Made by a program: the position numbers and the translations under genes
NCBI GenBank assembly: GCA_019695265.1
Contig: JAIBAJ010000016.1
Span: forward strand, 1 to 46,732
Direction of reading: 5' to 3'
Length of the DNA: 46,732 nucleotides
From: Bacteroidia bacterium
GTDB taxonomy: Bacteria; Bacteroidota; Bacteroidia; JAIBAJ01
Shown here: piece after piece, positions 9,090 through 18,146 of the stretch
Numbering within the stretch: position 1 is the stretch's first letter
Layout of the letters: every line of letters starts with the position of its first letter
The notes under the pieces: generated by a model
Seen by the model: the letters and a program-made list of their open reading frames with translations, nothing else
Databases searched by the model: none
Told to the model about the DNA's origin: nothing

Positions 9090-10190
9090 TTAATTCATGA
9101 GGGAGAGAAAATTATCGAACAAATACCTGCTATCATGGGGTCCGGGAGATGCTTCTGGGTGATGTTGTACAGAAAAAACCGGTTTGCTTTTCATTCGCAG
9201 ACCTTCGATGGTACCATCATTTAAGTTGATATGCGTAATTTCCACATCGGGGTTATTCTTAACATGCTCGTCGCTTACTGAAAAACCATGATTTTGGCTA
9301 GTGACTTCACATTTTCCGGTAATTAAATTCTTAACCGGATGATTAATTCCACGGTGGCCGTTGTGCATTTTATAGGTTTTAATACCATTTGCCTCGGCTA
9401 GTAATTGATGACCCAGGCAAATACCAAAGATAGGCACATTGCTTTGAATCAATTTTTGAATGTTAGCAATAACTTCCTTCATAACACCGGGATCGCCGGG
9501 TCCGTTGGATAGCATTATTCCATCCGGTTTCCAGGCCAAAACATCTTCGGCCTTGGTATTCATTGGAAAAACCTGGAGATAACAATCGCGATCAGTCAGG
9601 CATTTTAAGATATTTAATTTAATGCCATAATCCATAACTGCCACGCGTTTTGGAGCGTTTTGATTACCTAAAAAGTAAGGTTGAGCGGTAGACACTTTGG
9701 AAGAAAGTTCCAGGCCCTCCATGGATGGCACTCTGGCAAGTCGTTGTTTCAACTCATCGAGATCGGTAGTTTCGGAAGAAATAATGGCGTTCATAGCTCC
9801 TTTGCTACGTATGTGGCGAACTACTGCCCGGGTATCGATTTCAGAAATACCGACGAGGCCTTTGGATTCAAAAATATCTTGTAAGGTTTGGGAAGATTGA
9901 GGGCGGCTTGCGATTTCGGAAAATTCGTGACAAACCAAACCAGAAATCTGTAAGGTATTGGATTCCATTTCATTGGGATGTACCCCATAGTTGCCAATAT
10001 GAACCGAGTTCATGACCATTATTTGTCCATAATAACTTGGATCAGAGAAGATTTCCTGGTAGCCGGTCATACCGGTATTGAAACAAATTTCACCGGTGGC
10101 AGTACCAACCATTCCCACCGATTTTCCCATAAAAAAAGTGCCATCCTGTAATAGAAGGACGGCATCGCGCCGATTGTAGAGTTTACCCAT
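9090..10190 (-). CDS. carA: Carbamoyl-phosphate synthase small subunit (glutaminase)
   Basis: 366 residues, full length for CarA. The N-terminal CPSase small-chain domain (LLLQDGTFFMGKSVG.. GEICFNTGMTGYQEI) is followed by a class I glutamine amidotransferase domain with the nucleophile Cys258 in GICLGHQLL and the His344/Glu346 pair in QHHPEASPGPHDS. It releases ammonia from glutamine for carbamoyl phosphate, feeding pyrimidine and arginine synthesis with CarB. carB is not in this window, as is common in Bacteroidota where the two genes are often apart. Divergent from mqnC. Confidence 0.97.
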   Translation of the reverse strand: MGKLYNRRDAVLLLQDGTFFMGKSVGMVGTATGEICFNTGMTGYQEIFSDPSYYGQIMVMNSVHIGNYGVHPNEMESNTLQISGLVCHEFSEIASRPQSSQTLQDIFESKGLVGISEIDTRAVVRHIRSKGAMNAIISSETTDLDELKQRLARVPSMEGLELSSKVSTAQPYFLGNQNAPKRVAVMDYGIKLNILKCLTDRDCYLQVFPMNTKAEDVLAWKPDGIMLSNGPGDPGVMKEVIANIQKLIQSNVPIFGICLGHQLLAEANGIKTYKMHNGHRGINHPVKNLITGKCEVTSQNHGFSVSDEHVKNNPDVEITHINLNDGTIEGLRMKSKPVFSVQHHPEASPGPHDSRYLFDNFLSLMN

Positions 10191-10197
10191 CGGAATG

Positions 10198-10205
10198 CAA
10201 ATTTA
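10198..10205 (-). promoter_or_regulatory. Candidate -7 box (TAAATTTG) for carA
   Basis: TAnnTTTG match on the minus strand ending 7 nt before the carA ATG, which would give an almost leaderless mRNA. No clear -33 element was seen. Confidence 0.4.
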
Positions 10206-10325
10206 CAGCATGAATTGGAGTTCGAATAAAAACTATTCTTTGTTTTCAACAAGTTTTGAAACGGATTTAGGAGTTTTTATCATTTAGAAAGGCATTCAAA
10301 TGAGTTAATTATGGGAATTCAGTCC

Positions 10326-10333
10326 TACCTTTG
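10326..10333 (+). promoter_or_regulatory. Candidate -7 box (TACCTTTG) for mqnC
   Basis: TAnnTTTG match 16 nt before the ATG at 10350. It lies inside the longer upstream open frame, which supports choosing the internal start. Confidence 0.4.
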
Positions 10334-10349
10334 GGGTCTTATTTTTGGT

Positions 10350-11474
10350 ATGAACCTGAACAACCTCTATAAAAAGGCCTTAAATTTTGAGTTTTTAAGC
10401 ATCGAAGAAGGTATTTATTTATTCCGGAATGCTCCGCTTTCGGAATTGATGTTTATTGGTAATGAGCTAAGGCAAAAGCAAGTACCTGGAAATTATGCCA
10501 CTTGGATGATAGACCGGAATGTGAATACCACCAATGTATGCATTGCCAATTGTAAATTTTGCAATTTTTATCGAATACCCGGACATGCAGAATCATACAT
10601 TACCAGTATGGAAGAATACGACCGAAAAATTGCAGAAACCTTTCAATATGGGGGAGATCAGCTTTTGCTTCAGGGAGGACATCATCCGGATTTGGGATTG
10701 AGTTATTATGTAGACTTGTTTAAGGAATTAAAGAAGCGCCATCCCAATTTAAAACTACATGCACTTGGTCCGCCTGAAATTGCGCATATTACCAAGTTAG
10801 AGAAATCGACTCATTCGAAGGTACTTGCCGCCTTGAAAGAAGCAGGATTGGATAGTTTACCCGGAGCCGGAGCGGAAATATTGAACGACAGGGTTAGAAG
10901 GCTGATATCTAAAGGGAAATGTGGAGGAAAAGAATGGCTGGATGTAATGAGAGCCGCTCATCAATTACACCTTACCACATCAGCAACAATGATGTTTGGC
11001 CATATTGAAACTTTGGAAGAACGGTTTGAACATTTGGTATGGATTAGGGAAGTTCAAAGCGAGAAACCGGCTGATGCCAAAGGTTTTTTGGCTTTTATCC
11101 CATGGCCTTTTCAAGATGATGGAACCCTACTTAAACGATTAAAAGGAATCAGCAATTCGGTTACATCCGATGAATACATCCGAATGATTGCACTTAGCCG
11201 AATTATGCTTCCAAATGTCAAAAACATTCAGGCATCCTGGTTAACTGTTGGAAAAGAAACCGCCCAACTTTGCTTACATGCCGGAGCCAATGACTTTGGT
11301 TCTATTATGATTGAAGAAAATGTTGTTTCAGCAGCGGGTGCTCCTCACCGATTTACCTCTCGGACCATTCAGGAAGCCATTCGGGAGGCCGGTTTGGAAC
11401 CAAGACTTCGGAATCAGCAATATGAATTTAGGGAAATTCCGGCACAAATGCAGGAGCAAGTAATTAACTATTAA
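10350..11474 (+). CDS. mqnC: Cyclic dehypoxanthinyl futalosine synthase (radical SAM)
   Basis: 374 residues from the ATG at 10350. An ATG at 10311 is in frame but adds 13 residues unlike the family and overlaps the candidate promoter. The radical-SAM cluster motif is C64-x3-C68-x2-C71 (CIANCKFCNF), followed by QYGGDQLLLQGGHHPDLG and HALGPPEI. GHIETLEERFEHL and a C-terminal GANDFGSIMIEENVVSAAG are MqnC signatures. The enzyme cyclises dehypoxanthine futalosine in the futalosine route to menaquinone. The related HutI-like and aconitase genes of this window are unconnected; other mqn genes are elsewhere. Confidence 0.93.
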   Translation: MNLNNLYKKALNFEFLSIEEGIYLFRNAPLSELMFIGNELRQKQVPGNYATWMIDRNVNTTNVCIANCKFCNFYRIPGHAESYITSMEEYDRKIAETFQYGGDQLLLQGGHHPDLGLSYYVDLFKELKKRHPNLKLHALGPPEIAHITKLEKSTHSKVLAALKEAGLDSLPGAGAEILNDRVRRLISKGKCGGKEWLDVMRAAHQLHLTTSATMMFGHIETLEERFEHLVWIREVQSEKPADAKGFLAFIPWPFQDDGTLLKRLKGISNSVTSDEYIRMIALSRIMLPNVKNIQASWLTVGKETAQLCLHAGANDFGSIMIEENVVSAAGAPHRFTSRTIQEAIREAGLEPRLRNQQYEFREIPAQMQEQVINY

Positions 11475-11573
11475 TTCAAATCCAAGGTCAAACCTTTGCG
11501 TTGATTGTTACTCCAAGAAAAATCCTTACATTAGCCCTCATTTGAATAAAACGCTACCAGTCAAGTACTACTT

Positions 11574-14294
11574 ATGAAAAAACTAGGATCATTCCTAACG
11601 TTGGGATTGCTTTTGGCATGGTATTCTGCGTTTGCCACCCACAATCGTGCCGGTGAAATAACCTATCGCTGCCTGGACAGCACAAATTTCTTAACTTACG
11701 AAATAACGGTTACCACCTATACCAGTAGCAACCAGGTAGATCGTTGTTCCTTGACCATCCATTTTGGAGATGGTGATAGTTGTGTAGCTACTCGTTCCAA
11801 CGGTAACCCTTCGAATGGGAATGAGGGTTGCCCTCAGTCAACTTCGCCCGGCTATTGTCCGCATTGTGGCGATTATTTGGCAGATAATGTCAAAAAAAAC
11901 GTCTACAAATGTGTTCATACCTATTCAGGACCCGGACATTTTACTATTTCCATGTACGATGAAAATAGGAATCAAGGGGTAATTAACATTACCAATTCGG
12001 TCAATGTGCCTTTCTATATTGAAACTGAGCTATTTATTAATCCCATTTTAGGACCGAACAACTCCGTTCAACTCCTAAATCCGCCAATAGACAAAGCTTG
12101 CATTAACATACCATTTCACCACAATGCCGGAGCTTACGATCCGGATGGAGATAGCCTTTCGTACCGAATTGTACCTTGTAGTGGTTCGGAAGGACAGGAT
12201 ATTCCAAATAATCCGGGTGCTCTCAATAATGTTTTCATGGATTTGTTTACCGGTGATTTTATTTGGGATGTCCCTACGATTATTGGGGAATTTAACTTTG
12301 CTTTTATTATTGAAGAATGGAGAAGGTATAAAGGTGACAATAAGGTATATTTGGTAGGAGAAGTAAAAAGAGATATGCAAGTGGAAGTTTCTCCTTGTCT
12401 TAATACCCCACCTGTTATTCAGGCACCGGATGAAATATGCGTAGTGGCCGGAACACAAATCCAATTTGATGTGTTAGCCACAGACGCCGACATGGACGAT
12501 CTTACCTTAACCGGAACCGGTGGTCCTTTGCTAATGGAAAATCCGGCTAGCTTTCCTCAACCTCAATATGGAATTGGAGCTGCCCAGGGTCAATTTACCT
12601 GGAATACCAAATGCAATCATGTTCAAATTAATCCGCATTATATGTATTTTAGGGTAGAAGATGATGGAGGACCGAACAATGCAGCAGCCATTAAGCTTGC
12701 AGCCTACCACACTACCGCAATCCGGGTGGTTGGACCGGAACCTACAATTACCCAGGTTGAACCTATTGGATCAAACATGAAAATCACCTGGAACCCAAGC
12801 GAATGTCCGGAAGTGGTTAGCTATAAAATTTACCGACATGTAGGAGAAACCGGTTGGGAACATGATACCTGCGAAACCGGAGTACCGGGCTACACCGGAT
12901 ATGTGTTAATTGGAACAACCCAAGGAATTAACAACACCACCTTCATTGACAATAACAATGGTTTGGGTTTGGTAAGTGGAGTATTATATTGCTATCGGGT
13001 GGTAGCAATTTTTCCTGACAATGCAGAAAGCTACTCTTCTGATGAATGGTGTAATTCATTAAAAAAGGATATTCCGATAATTACCCATGTTTCTATTTTT
13101 AACACAGACTTAAGCCAGGGCGCCGATTCTATTCAATGGTCGAAACCCACGGAACTTGATACCATTGCCTTTCCTGGTCCTTATCGGTATAACCTTTATC
13201 GAACAGAAGGAGGTAATGCTGCCAATTATGAGCTTATTTGGTCTAATTCTTACCCGAATTATTACCTCATGAACGATAGTGTTTATGTCGAAACAAGTGG
13301 ATTAAACACCCTTGAAAAATCATACCGATATAAAATTGAATTGGTAAACCAAAGCCCTGCCTCAACCGATACCATAGGAAACACCCAAGCATCTTCCGTC
13401 TATTTGAATTTATCGCCCGACGATAACCAACTCACCTTAACCTGGACAAATAATGTTCCTTGGTCCAATTACAAAACTTGGATTTACCGAAAAGCCCCTT
13501 CCGAAACGAATTTTAGCTTTCTGGATACCACCTTGGCTACATCGTATGTAGATACCGGTTTGCAAAACGGAGCAACCTATTGCTACTATGTAATTACACT
13601 CGGAACATACAATTCTCCGGCCATTACAGACAGCTTATTTAATGCTTCCCAACAAATTTGTGGAATCCCCGTTGACACTACCCCGCCTTGTCAGCCCATG
13701 CTTAGCGTTATTCCAAGTTGCGATGATTTTGAAAACGACTTAACCTGGACTGCTCAGGATAAGGAATGCGACGAAGATGCCCTTTACTACAAAGTTTATT
13801 ACTCGCCAACCTTGGCAGGAACCTGGCAATTAATTTATTCCACATCAGACCTAAATGATACTACCTATCTACACGACAATCTTCTACAATCTATTGCCGG
13901 CTGCTATGCTATTGCCGGGGTAGATTCATTTAATAACGAAAGTCATTTACTCGATTCGGTTTGTGTGGATAATTGCCCCGAATATAACCTACCCAATACC
14001 TTTTCACCCGATGGAGATGGAACCAATGATTTCTTCACCCCATTTCCAGGTTGGAGATTCGTACAAAAGGTCGACATCCGGATATACAACCGCTGGGGTA
14101 ATTTGGTTTTCCAAACTACCGATCCTAATATCTCCTGGAACGGAAAAATTAAAAATTCCGGCGGAACTTGTGTGGATGGGGTATACTTCTACGTATGCAA
14201 AGCCGATGAAATACGATTGGCAGGAATAGTAACCCGGGAATTAAAAGGATTTATTCATTTGTTTAGAAACGCAAAAAGTGGTTCTGTAGATTAA
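11574..14294 (+). CDS. Large secreted fibronectin-type protein with T9SS type B (gliding-motility-associated) C-terminus
   Basis: 906 residues. A signal peptide (MKKLGSFLTLGLLLAWYSAFA) is followed by a Cys-bearing beta domain (about 25-280, with THNRAGEITYRCLDS), a cadherin/PKD-like stretch, and several fibronectin type III-like repeats (about 385-490, 500-600, 610-695, 700-790). The C-terminus starts at NLPNTFSPDGDGTNDFF (about 812) and contains IYNRWGNLVFQT, the CHU_C / type B sorting domain of T9SS cargo. Likely a surface adhesin or matrix protein; the partner is unknown. The next gene, ribE, starts 2 nt after its stop. Confidence 0.88.
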   Translation: MKKLGSFLTLGLLLAWYSAFATHNRAGEITYRCLDSTNFLTYEITVTTYTSSNQVDRCSLTIHFGDGDSCVATRSNGNPSNGNEGCPQSTSPGYCPHCGDYLADNVKKNVYKCVHTYSGPGHFTISMYDENRNQGVINITNSVNVPFYIETELFINPILGPNNSVQLLNPPIDKACINIPFHHNAGAYDPDGDSLSYRIVPCSGSEGQDIPNNPGALNNVFMDLFTGDFIWDVPTIIGEFNFAFIIEEWRRYKGDNKVYLVGEVKRDMQVEVSPCLNTPPVIQAPDEICVVAGTQIQFDVLATDADMDDLTLTGTGGPLLMENPASFPQPQYGIGAAQGQFTWNTKCNHVQINPHYMYFRVEDDGGPNNAAAIKLAAYHTTAIRVVGPEPTITQVEPIGSNMKITWNPSECPEVVSYKIYRHVGETGWEHDTCETGVPGYTGYVLIGTTQGINNTTFIDNNNGLGLVSGVLYCYRVVAIFPDNAESYSSDEWCNSLKKDIPIITHVSIFNTDLSQGADSIQWSKPTELDTIAFPGPYRYNLYRTEGGNAANYELIWSNSYPNYYLMNDSVYVETSGLNTLEKSYRYKIELVNQSPASTDTIGNTQASSVYLNLSPDDNQLTLTWTNNVPWSNYKTWIYRKAPSETNFSFLDTTLATSYVDTGLQNGATYCYYVITLGTYNSPAITDSLFNASQQICGIPVDTTPPCQPMLSVIPSCDDFENDLTWTAQDKECDEDALYYKVYYSPTLAGTWQLIYSTSDLNDTTYLHDNLLQSIAGCYAIAGVDSFNNESHLLDSVCVDNCPEYNLPNTFSPDGDGTNDFFTPFPGWRFVQKVDIRIYNRWGNLVFQTTDPNISWNGKIKNSGGTCVDGVYFYVCKADEIRLAGIVTRELKGFIHLFRNAKSGSVD

Positions 14295-14296
14295 TC

Positions 14297-14884
14297 ATGT
14301 TCACCGGAATAATTGAATGCATGGCCAAAGTGGAAGGTTTGGCCCAGGACAAGGACAATATAACTTTCACTTTTTCATCCCCTATCAGTCAAGAACTAAA
14401 AATTGACCAAAGTGTTTGTCACAACGGGGTTTGCTTAACAGTAATACATCTTGAAGGTGGAAAACACTCCGTTACGGCTATCCACGAAACCTTAAGTAAA
14501 ACCAACCTAGGTCAATTAAAAATTGGCGATATGGTCAATATTGAACGTTGCATGCCGGCTCATGGACGTTTTGATGGACATATTGTTCAAGGACATGTAG
14601 ATACCACCGGAATTTGCGAAAAAATCGAAGATCAAAATGGAAGTTGGATATTCACCTTCTCCCACCCAACCGAACATGGATTTATAACTGTTGAAAAAGG
14701 TAGCATTTGTGTAAACGGAACAAGCTTAACCGTAATTAATTCTCTACCGGGTCAATTTAGTGTGGCCATCATTCCTTACACCTATGAACATACTGTTTTT
14801 AAGCTTTTACAGACCGGAAGTAAGGTAAATTTAGAATTCGACATATTAGGAAAGTATGTTATGAAGATGTTGAATTCTAGGTAA
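14297..14884 (+). CDS. ribE: Riboflavin synthase alpha chain
   Basis: 195 residues, full length. Two lumazine-binding half-domains are visible: the first begins MFTGIIE with CHNGVCLTV and the second begins near GHIVQGHVDTTG with GSICVNGTSLTV. The enzyme dismutates two 6,7-dimethyl-8-ribityllumazine molecules to riboflavin. The start is 2 nt after the stop of the large T9SS gene, leaving no room for an FMN riboswitch, so it is probably co-transcribed with that functionally unrelated gene. No other rib gene is in the window. Confidence 0.95.
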   Translation: MFTGIIECMAKVEGLAQDKDNITFTFSSPISQELKIDQSVCHNGVCLTVIHLEGGKHSVTAIHETLSKTNLGQLKIGDMVNIERCMPAHGRFDGHIVQGHVDTTGICEKIEDQNGSWIFTFSHPTEHGFITVEKGSICVNGTSLTVINSLPGQFSVAIIPYTYEHTVFKLLQTGSKVNLEFDILGKYVMKMLNSR

Positions 14885-15060
14885 TAATTTTCAGCGACCT
14901 TTCCAGGATAGCAACTGTAATAGGCTTAATTATTCACTATTACCTTTCTGACCATTTAATCCCTCATTGTCAAAAATCTTTAATTTTTGCTTCTTCTCAG
15001 GGGCAATCTACTCCAAATGAGAGTTATGTAATACTGGTTTTATGGTCTGCTGAAAAAATA

Positions 15061-15138
15061 CCGAATGTACATTATGTTTAGTCCAATTTTAGGTATTAAT
15101 TCCGATTGAAAAATAGGTCTAACATACTGTATACTCGG
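15061..15138. repeat. Family B AT-rich hairpin, copy 1
   Basis: 78 bp, an imperfect inverted repeat bounded by CCGA and CTCGG. The left arm (TATGTTTAGTCCAATTTT) pairs with the right arm (AAAATAGGTCTAACATA) with a few mismatches. A second copy of the same length follows after 8 bp. Confidence 0.7.
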
Positions 15139-15146
15139 CATTTATA

Positions 15147-15224
15147 CCGAATGGACAAAATGTATAGTCCAATTTTATACTTAAATTTTCTTGAAAAAAT
15201 CGGACTAACTTTTTGTATCCTCGG
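15147..15224. repeat. Family B AT-rich hairpin, copy 2
   Basis: 78 bp, in tandem with copy 1 (86-bp period) and bounded by CCGA and CCTCGG. The arms carry ACAAAATGTATAGTCC and CGGACTAACTTTTTGT. Arms and ends are shared with copy 3 at 40941-41015. Confidence 0.7.
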
Positions 15225-15308
15225 TACTTACCAATCTAAATTTATAAAAGCCTTCGGACTATTTATAAATTAAAATTGGTATAAACTTGTCCAATTTAAC
15301 CCCAAAAA

Positions 15309-15338
15309 AAAAGGCTGACCAGTTTTGATCAGCCTTTT
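15309..15338 (-). terminator. Intrinsic terminator of the LruC gene
   Basis: Stem AAAAGGCTGA / TCAGCCTTTT with a 10-nt loop. Read on the minus strand it is followed by a run of nine T. It lies 15 nt after the LruC-gene stop and may act in both directions. Confidence 0.85.
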
Positions 15339-15353
15339 ATTGAAATAGAATTT

Positions 15354-16832
15354 CTAATAAATTTTGGAAGTATTCCTATATCCGGCGGTATTGGAAAACC
15401 AATTCGGATAGAGGGTTCCGGAACTACGCGCCCAATCGATAAAATGCAGGTATGCTTCATTTACCGGATTCTTTTCTTTTGGGTAATCAAACCCCTGCAA
15501 TACATTAATAGCCCAGGGCAAGTTATTTTCGGTCCGGTAAAATTTACCATTAGCCGGCGAACTCCTATCATCTTCAGTACCAAATAATGCCATGTTAGCC
15601 TTATCGGAAGGTGCTTTATCTGCCAAATGCACTTCCCTTCCCCTTTCCTGATCCGATACGATGTAAAAATTAAACTTATCGGAACTCAGTTGCGAAATAG
15701 AGACTGTTCCGCCCGAAGGCACCACTCCGTTATTAATAAATACAATTTTCACCTGAATGGTATCATGTGGTACAAATGGAGCCGAAGGATCTGTATTTAT
15801 ACCAATTCCGCCGCCGGGCCAGGCCATGTTTTTATAAAAATCATCAAATACAATTATATTGGCATAAGTTTGACTCTCTTCTGTACCGTTGGCATTAAAC
15901 GAATAAATTGAACCATTCGAAACCGAAGTTCCTGAAACACTGGTAATTTTATTGGAAGCAATACCATCCAATTGAAATCCAAATCCATTGTGGAAACCAG
16001 CTCCGGTAGCCCTTAAAATAAAAGTTGCATTTATTTCTACAACCTTATTATTTGAGTTGGTAGATGTGGCAATTTTATAATTCACCACTACATCATTGAG
16101 GTCATATTCCCCTTTTTGAGGCCATTGATCTTCAAAAGCCAGGGTACCAAATCCATTTTGTGAAGGGTAATAAGAAATAGAAGATACATTTTCGTCGTCA
16201 TCATCATCGTCGTCATCGTCACAAGTACCATCATTATCATTATCATTGTGGAGATTCTTTGGCTCACAATCACGAGATGGGTCAGACCAATACGTTCCAG
16301 GAAATACATAATCGTCGGTAATAATTCTGGAATTACCTCCAGTACCGATAAAGCTAATCCTAATTTTATAAGAAGAAGATGAATTTGCAATTGCACTTGG
16401 AACGGCGATGGTAAAATTCTTAACTGTTGAAGTTGGAAATGGTGTTGGGAAAGTATAATCGTAAAATTGTACGGCTGTACCTTCGCCACCACTTGCACTT
16501 GAGTTGTAAGGAATATAAAACACTTTAACGCCTCGGGAAGTACCTGTAGCGTTATCAAACTTAGCCTTGAACGTAATATTGCCAGAAGAAAATTTAATCC
16601 AAGGCGATTTTACCCAACTGGCGGTCACGGAAGAACTGGTCAATTGATTGCTTTTACATGACCAACTTCCACTGATTACATTGGCGCTGGTATTGGTATA
16701 AGTATTTGCGCCAAATGCCCAGCAATTTCCTATTTCAACGCCACGGTTACCTGATTCACATGTTAAATTCACATTGGCATTAACCTGCCCAAAACACGCA
16801 CTAAAAAGCAAAAGAAATCCTAATCTTTTCAT
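15354..16832 (-). CDS. LruC domain-containing secreted protein
   Basis: 492 residues with a signal peptide (MKRLGFLLLFSACFGQVNA). The N-terminal half is a Ser/Thr-rich beta region. A low-complexity acidic segment with nine consecutive Asp (about 208-216) follows DNDNDGTCDD, resembling a calcium-binding thrombospondin type 3 stretch. The C-terminal half matches the LruC domain: EDQWPQKGEYDLNDVVVNY (about 235), NGFGFQLDG, then LPWAINVLQGFDYPKEK with NEAYLHFIDWA near the end. LruC-domain proteins are exported in Bacteroidota and Leptospira; the role is unknown. It lies downstream of a small lipoprotein gene, probably in one transcript. Confidence 0.85.
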   Translation of the reverse strand: MKRLGFLLLFSACFGQVNANVNLTCESGNRGVEIGNCWAFGANTYTNTSANVISGSWSCKSNQLTSSSVTASWVKSPWIKFSSGNITFKAKFDNATGTSRGVKVFYIPYNSSASGGEGTAVQFYDYTFPTPFPTSTVKNFTIAVPSAIANSSSSYKIRISFIGTGGNSRIITDDYVFPGTYWSDPSRDCEPKNLHNDNDNDGTCDDDDDDDDDENVSSISYYPSQNGFGTLAFEDQWPQKGEYDLNDVVVNYKIATSTNSNNKVVEINATFILRATGAGFHNGFGFQLDGIASNKITSVSGTSVSNGSIYSFNANGTEESQTYANIIVFDDFYKNMAWPGGGIGINTDPSAPFVPHDTIQVKIVFINNGVVPSGGTVSISQLSSDKFNFYIVSDQERGREVHLADKAPSDKANMALFGTEDDRSSPANGKFYRTENNLPWAINVLQGFDYPKEKNPVNEAYLHFIDWARSSGTLYPNWFSNTAGYRNTSKIY

Positions 16833-16856
16833 AAAAAGCTAAATCGAAAGTTTAAA

Positions 16857-17246
16857 TTATTCTGGAATAAATGAAAAAGTAGCTTGTTTTCCTGAAATCG
16901 CTACGTCATAAGTTTTACTACCATACTTAAGTTTCAAACTTGATTCGGTAGAAGGAATAAGGAGATTTAGGGTAGTATCTAAATCCATTCGATGATTGCT
17001 TGCATACACCACAGCACCATCGGATAATGCAATTTTCAAACCGGCGTAAACCGTTTCCTCTGTAGGCAATCCGGTAATTTGCAAAGCCACATTATTTTCT
17101 GTTGTCCACAAAAAATCAGGATCCGCCTGCAATTCATTCAAATTCTTAGGAATATCCTCTGTAACAATGAAATCCTGCTTTCTACAACCAATACAAGCCA
17201 TTACAGTAATCAAAACCAAAGCTCCAATTTTTTTTCTTCTAATCAT
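16857..17246 (-). CDS. Small lipoprotein of unknown function
   Basis: 129 residues from the ATG at 17246; a TTG two codons upstream is less likely. A basic N-terminus (MIRRKK) and hydrophobic stretch end in a lipobox with Cys21 (ACIGC). The rest is a beta-rich domain of about 100 residues with no recognised family. The gap to the downstream LruC gene is 24 nt on the same strand, so the two probably form an operon and may act together at the envelope. Confidence 0.75.
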   Translation of the reverse strand: MIRRKKIGALVLITVMACIGCRKQDFIVTEDIPKNLNELQADPDFLWTTENNVALQITGLPTEETVYAGLKIALSDGAVVYASNHRMDLDTTLNLLIPSTESSLKLKYGSKTYDVAISGKQATFSFIPE

Positions 17247-17482
17247 ACACAATCTAATTAACTATTTACAATCTAACAATCTTTATAACCATCTTATAAT
17301 TAAAATATTTATAAAGAATTTTTTGAACCTCATTTTTTTAATTCGTACTTGATTTCTAGCAATTCAAACTTCAAATTATGGCATTGGTACGAAATCGCAG
17401 AATCCAAAGTTCCAACATTTTACAATTAAAATGAAATTTTTTTCAATTTTCATTTCTGTTTTATCCAATAATCTTTTGAATA

Positions 17483-17635
17483 GGCGGGCCCCTTCGCGCA
17501 ATAAGAAAATGCAACAACCCGGTTATTTGCAAAGCGCTCAGGTCACGCTTTCGCCTGTAGTCCTCGTCCCCCGAGGCTAAGGCCGTCGGGGTCCTGTGGG
17601 CTACTTGTCTCAATCGTTGCCCGAGGTGCAACCCC
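17483..17635 (-). repeat. Family A structured intergenic repeat, copy 2
   Basis: Inverted relative to copy 1 and almost identical to it in the first 100 bp. It starts (minus strand) GGGGTTGCACCTCGGGCAAC and ends at GGGCCCGCC. The central hairpin has a longer outer stem here (CCCCGA / TCGGGG). Confidence 0.85.
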
Positions 17636-18013
17636 AACAATACCATTTCATAACCAAGCTCATCAAATTCCCGGGCAACTTCACTAAATGCTAAAAGAAT
17701 CCTGCAAAAGAAAAGGAACAACCCCCGTTATCTGCCAAAACAAAGCAACTGCCAGATCATTTGGTACTTGGTCGAATAGCGAAAGGAGAAGAAAACTCAA
17801 AGATAGCCAATGCTTAACCAAAGTAGTCGCCAACCATCTTAAGCACCGGTATGTACCCCAAAATGCCAAAAAAAATACAACCCAAAATAGCCCCCAGCAC
17901 CAAATAACAAACAACTAATTAACAATCAACCACTTAAATAATATCAGCGCTTAACTATCAAAAAAAAAATGTTAAAAATATAGTTCAACTAATACAAGGA
18001 ATTTGAATACCTC

Positions 18014-18021
18014 TATATTTG
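18014..18021 (+). promoter_or_regulatory. -7 box (TATATTTG) of the cysteine attenuator and operon
   Basis: Exact TAnnTTTG ending 5 nt before the leader-peptide ATG at 18027, so the leader ORF would be translated from a leaderless or nearly leaderless 5' end. No convincing -33 TTTG was found. Confidence 0.55.
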
Positions 18022-18026
18022 CCCCG

Positions 18027-18104
18027 ATGATTTACTCGAATTTTTGTAACCATACTTGTTGCTGCTGCCATTCTGCGCAGGAGCCCGGCTATTGGTGGAC
18101 ATAG
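18027..18104 (+). CDS. Cys-rich leader peptide (25 aa) of a cysteine attenuator
   Basis: ATG at 18027, stop TAG at 18102-18104. The peptide has Cys at position 7 and a run of four Cys at positions 11-14 (codons TGT TGC TGC TGC at 18057-18068), then ends in YWWT. It lies directly behind a -7 box and is followed by a terminator hairpin and cysteine-biosynthesis genes, the classic order of an amino-acid attenuator. Stalling at the Cys run would signal low Cys-tRNA. The two Trp codons overlap the GGTGGA segment that can pair with the terminator arm, so they are probably there for RNA structure rather than as Trp sensors. Not described to my knowledge for this family arrangement in Bacteroidota. 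Confidence 0.75.
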   Translation: MIYSNFCNHTCCCCHSAQEPGYWWT

Positions 18105-18146
18105 ATCGCGGTAAATCCTCTCATAAGAAATTCAAAAAGCTCCACC
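18094..18146 (+). promoter_or_regulatory. Predicted antiterminator pairing (GGTGGA with TCCACC)
   Basis: GGTGGA at 18094-18099, inside the last codons of the leader ORF, is complementary to TCCACC at 18141-18146 in the 5' arm and loop edge of the terminator. A ribosome at the stop codon would cover GGTGGA and let the terminator form. A ribosome stalled on the Cys codons would leave it free to block the terminator. The pairing is only 6 bp, so this is a model. Confidence 0.5.

Larger units (their letters stand above)
14885..15353. other. Convergent intergenic region with tandem hairpin repeats and a terminator
   Basis: No gene is seen. It holds two family B hairpins (15061-15138, 15147-15224). 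A 29-bp segment at 15256-15284 (GGACTATTT..ATTGGTATAA) recurs at 41475-41503. A terminator at 15309-15338 serves the LruC gene. A stretch at 14907-14945 weakly resembles family C. Confidence 0.7.
17247..18026. other. Long intergenic region upstream of the cysteine locus
   Basis: About 780 bp with one family A repeat (17483-17635). The stretch 17636-17950 holds only short ORFs with no supporting family. On the minus strand around 17820-17915 one frame reads like a hydrophobic fragment (GAILGCIFFGILGYI) with no start codon, perhaps a decayed remnant. The cysteine-leader promoter lies at the right end. Confidence 0.6.

Noticed and set aside
14200-14297. FMN riboswitch upstream of ribE
   Set aside because: ribE starts 2 nt after the preceding coding sequence; no leader exists and no conserved FMN-aptamer segments were seen.
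15061-15224. Tandem repeats as a CRISPR array
   Set aside because: Only two 78-bp units with internal symmetry, an 8-bp gap and no spacers or cas genes.
17461-17721. 86-codon ORF across family A copy 2
   Set aside because: A different frame from the ORFs in other copies, no family similarity, and it crosses the repeat boundary.
17684-17914. 76-codon hydrophobic ORF on the minus strand
   Set aside because: Skewed composition and no recognised family; an alternative frame looks like a membrane-protein fragment but lacks a start codon. At best a remnant.
18090-18101. Two Trp codons in the leader ORF as a tryptophan attenuator
   Set aside because: The Cys run is longer, the downstream genes make cysteine, and the TGGTGG bases serve the predicted RNA pairing.
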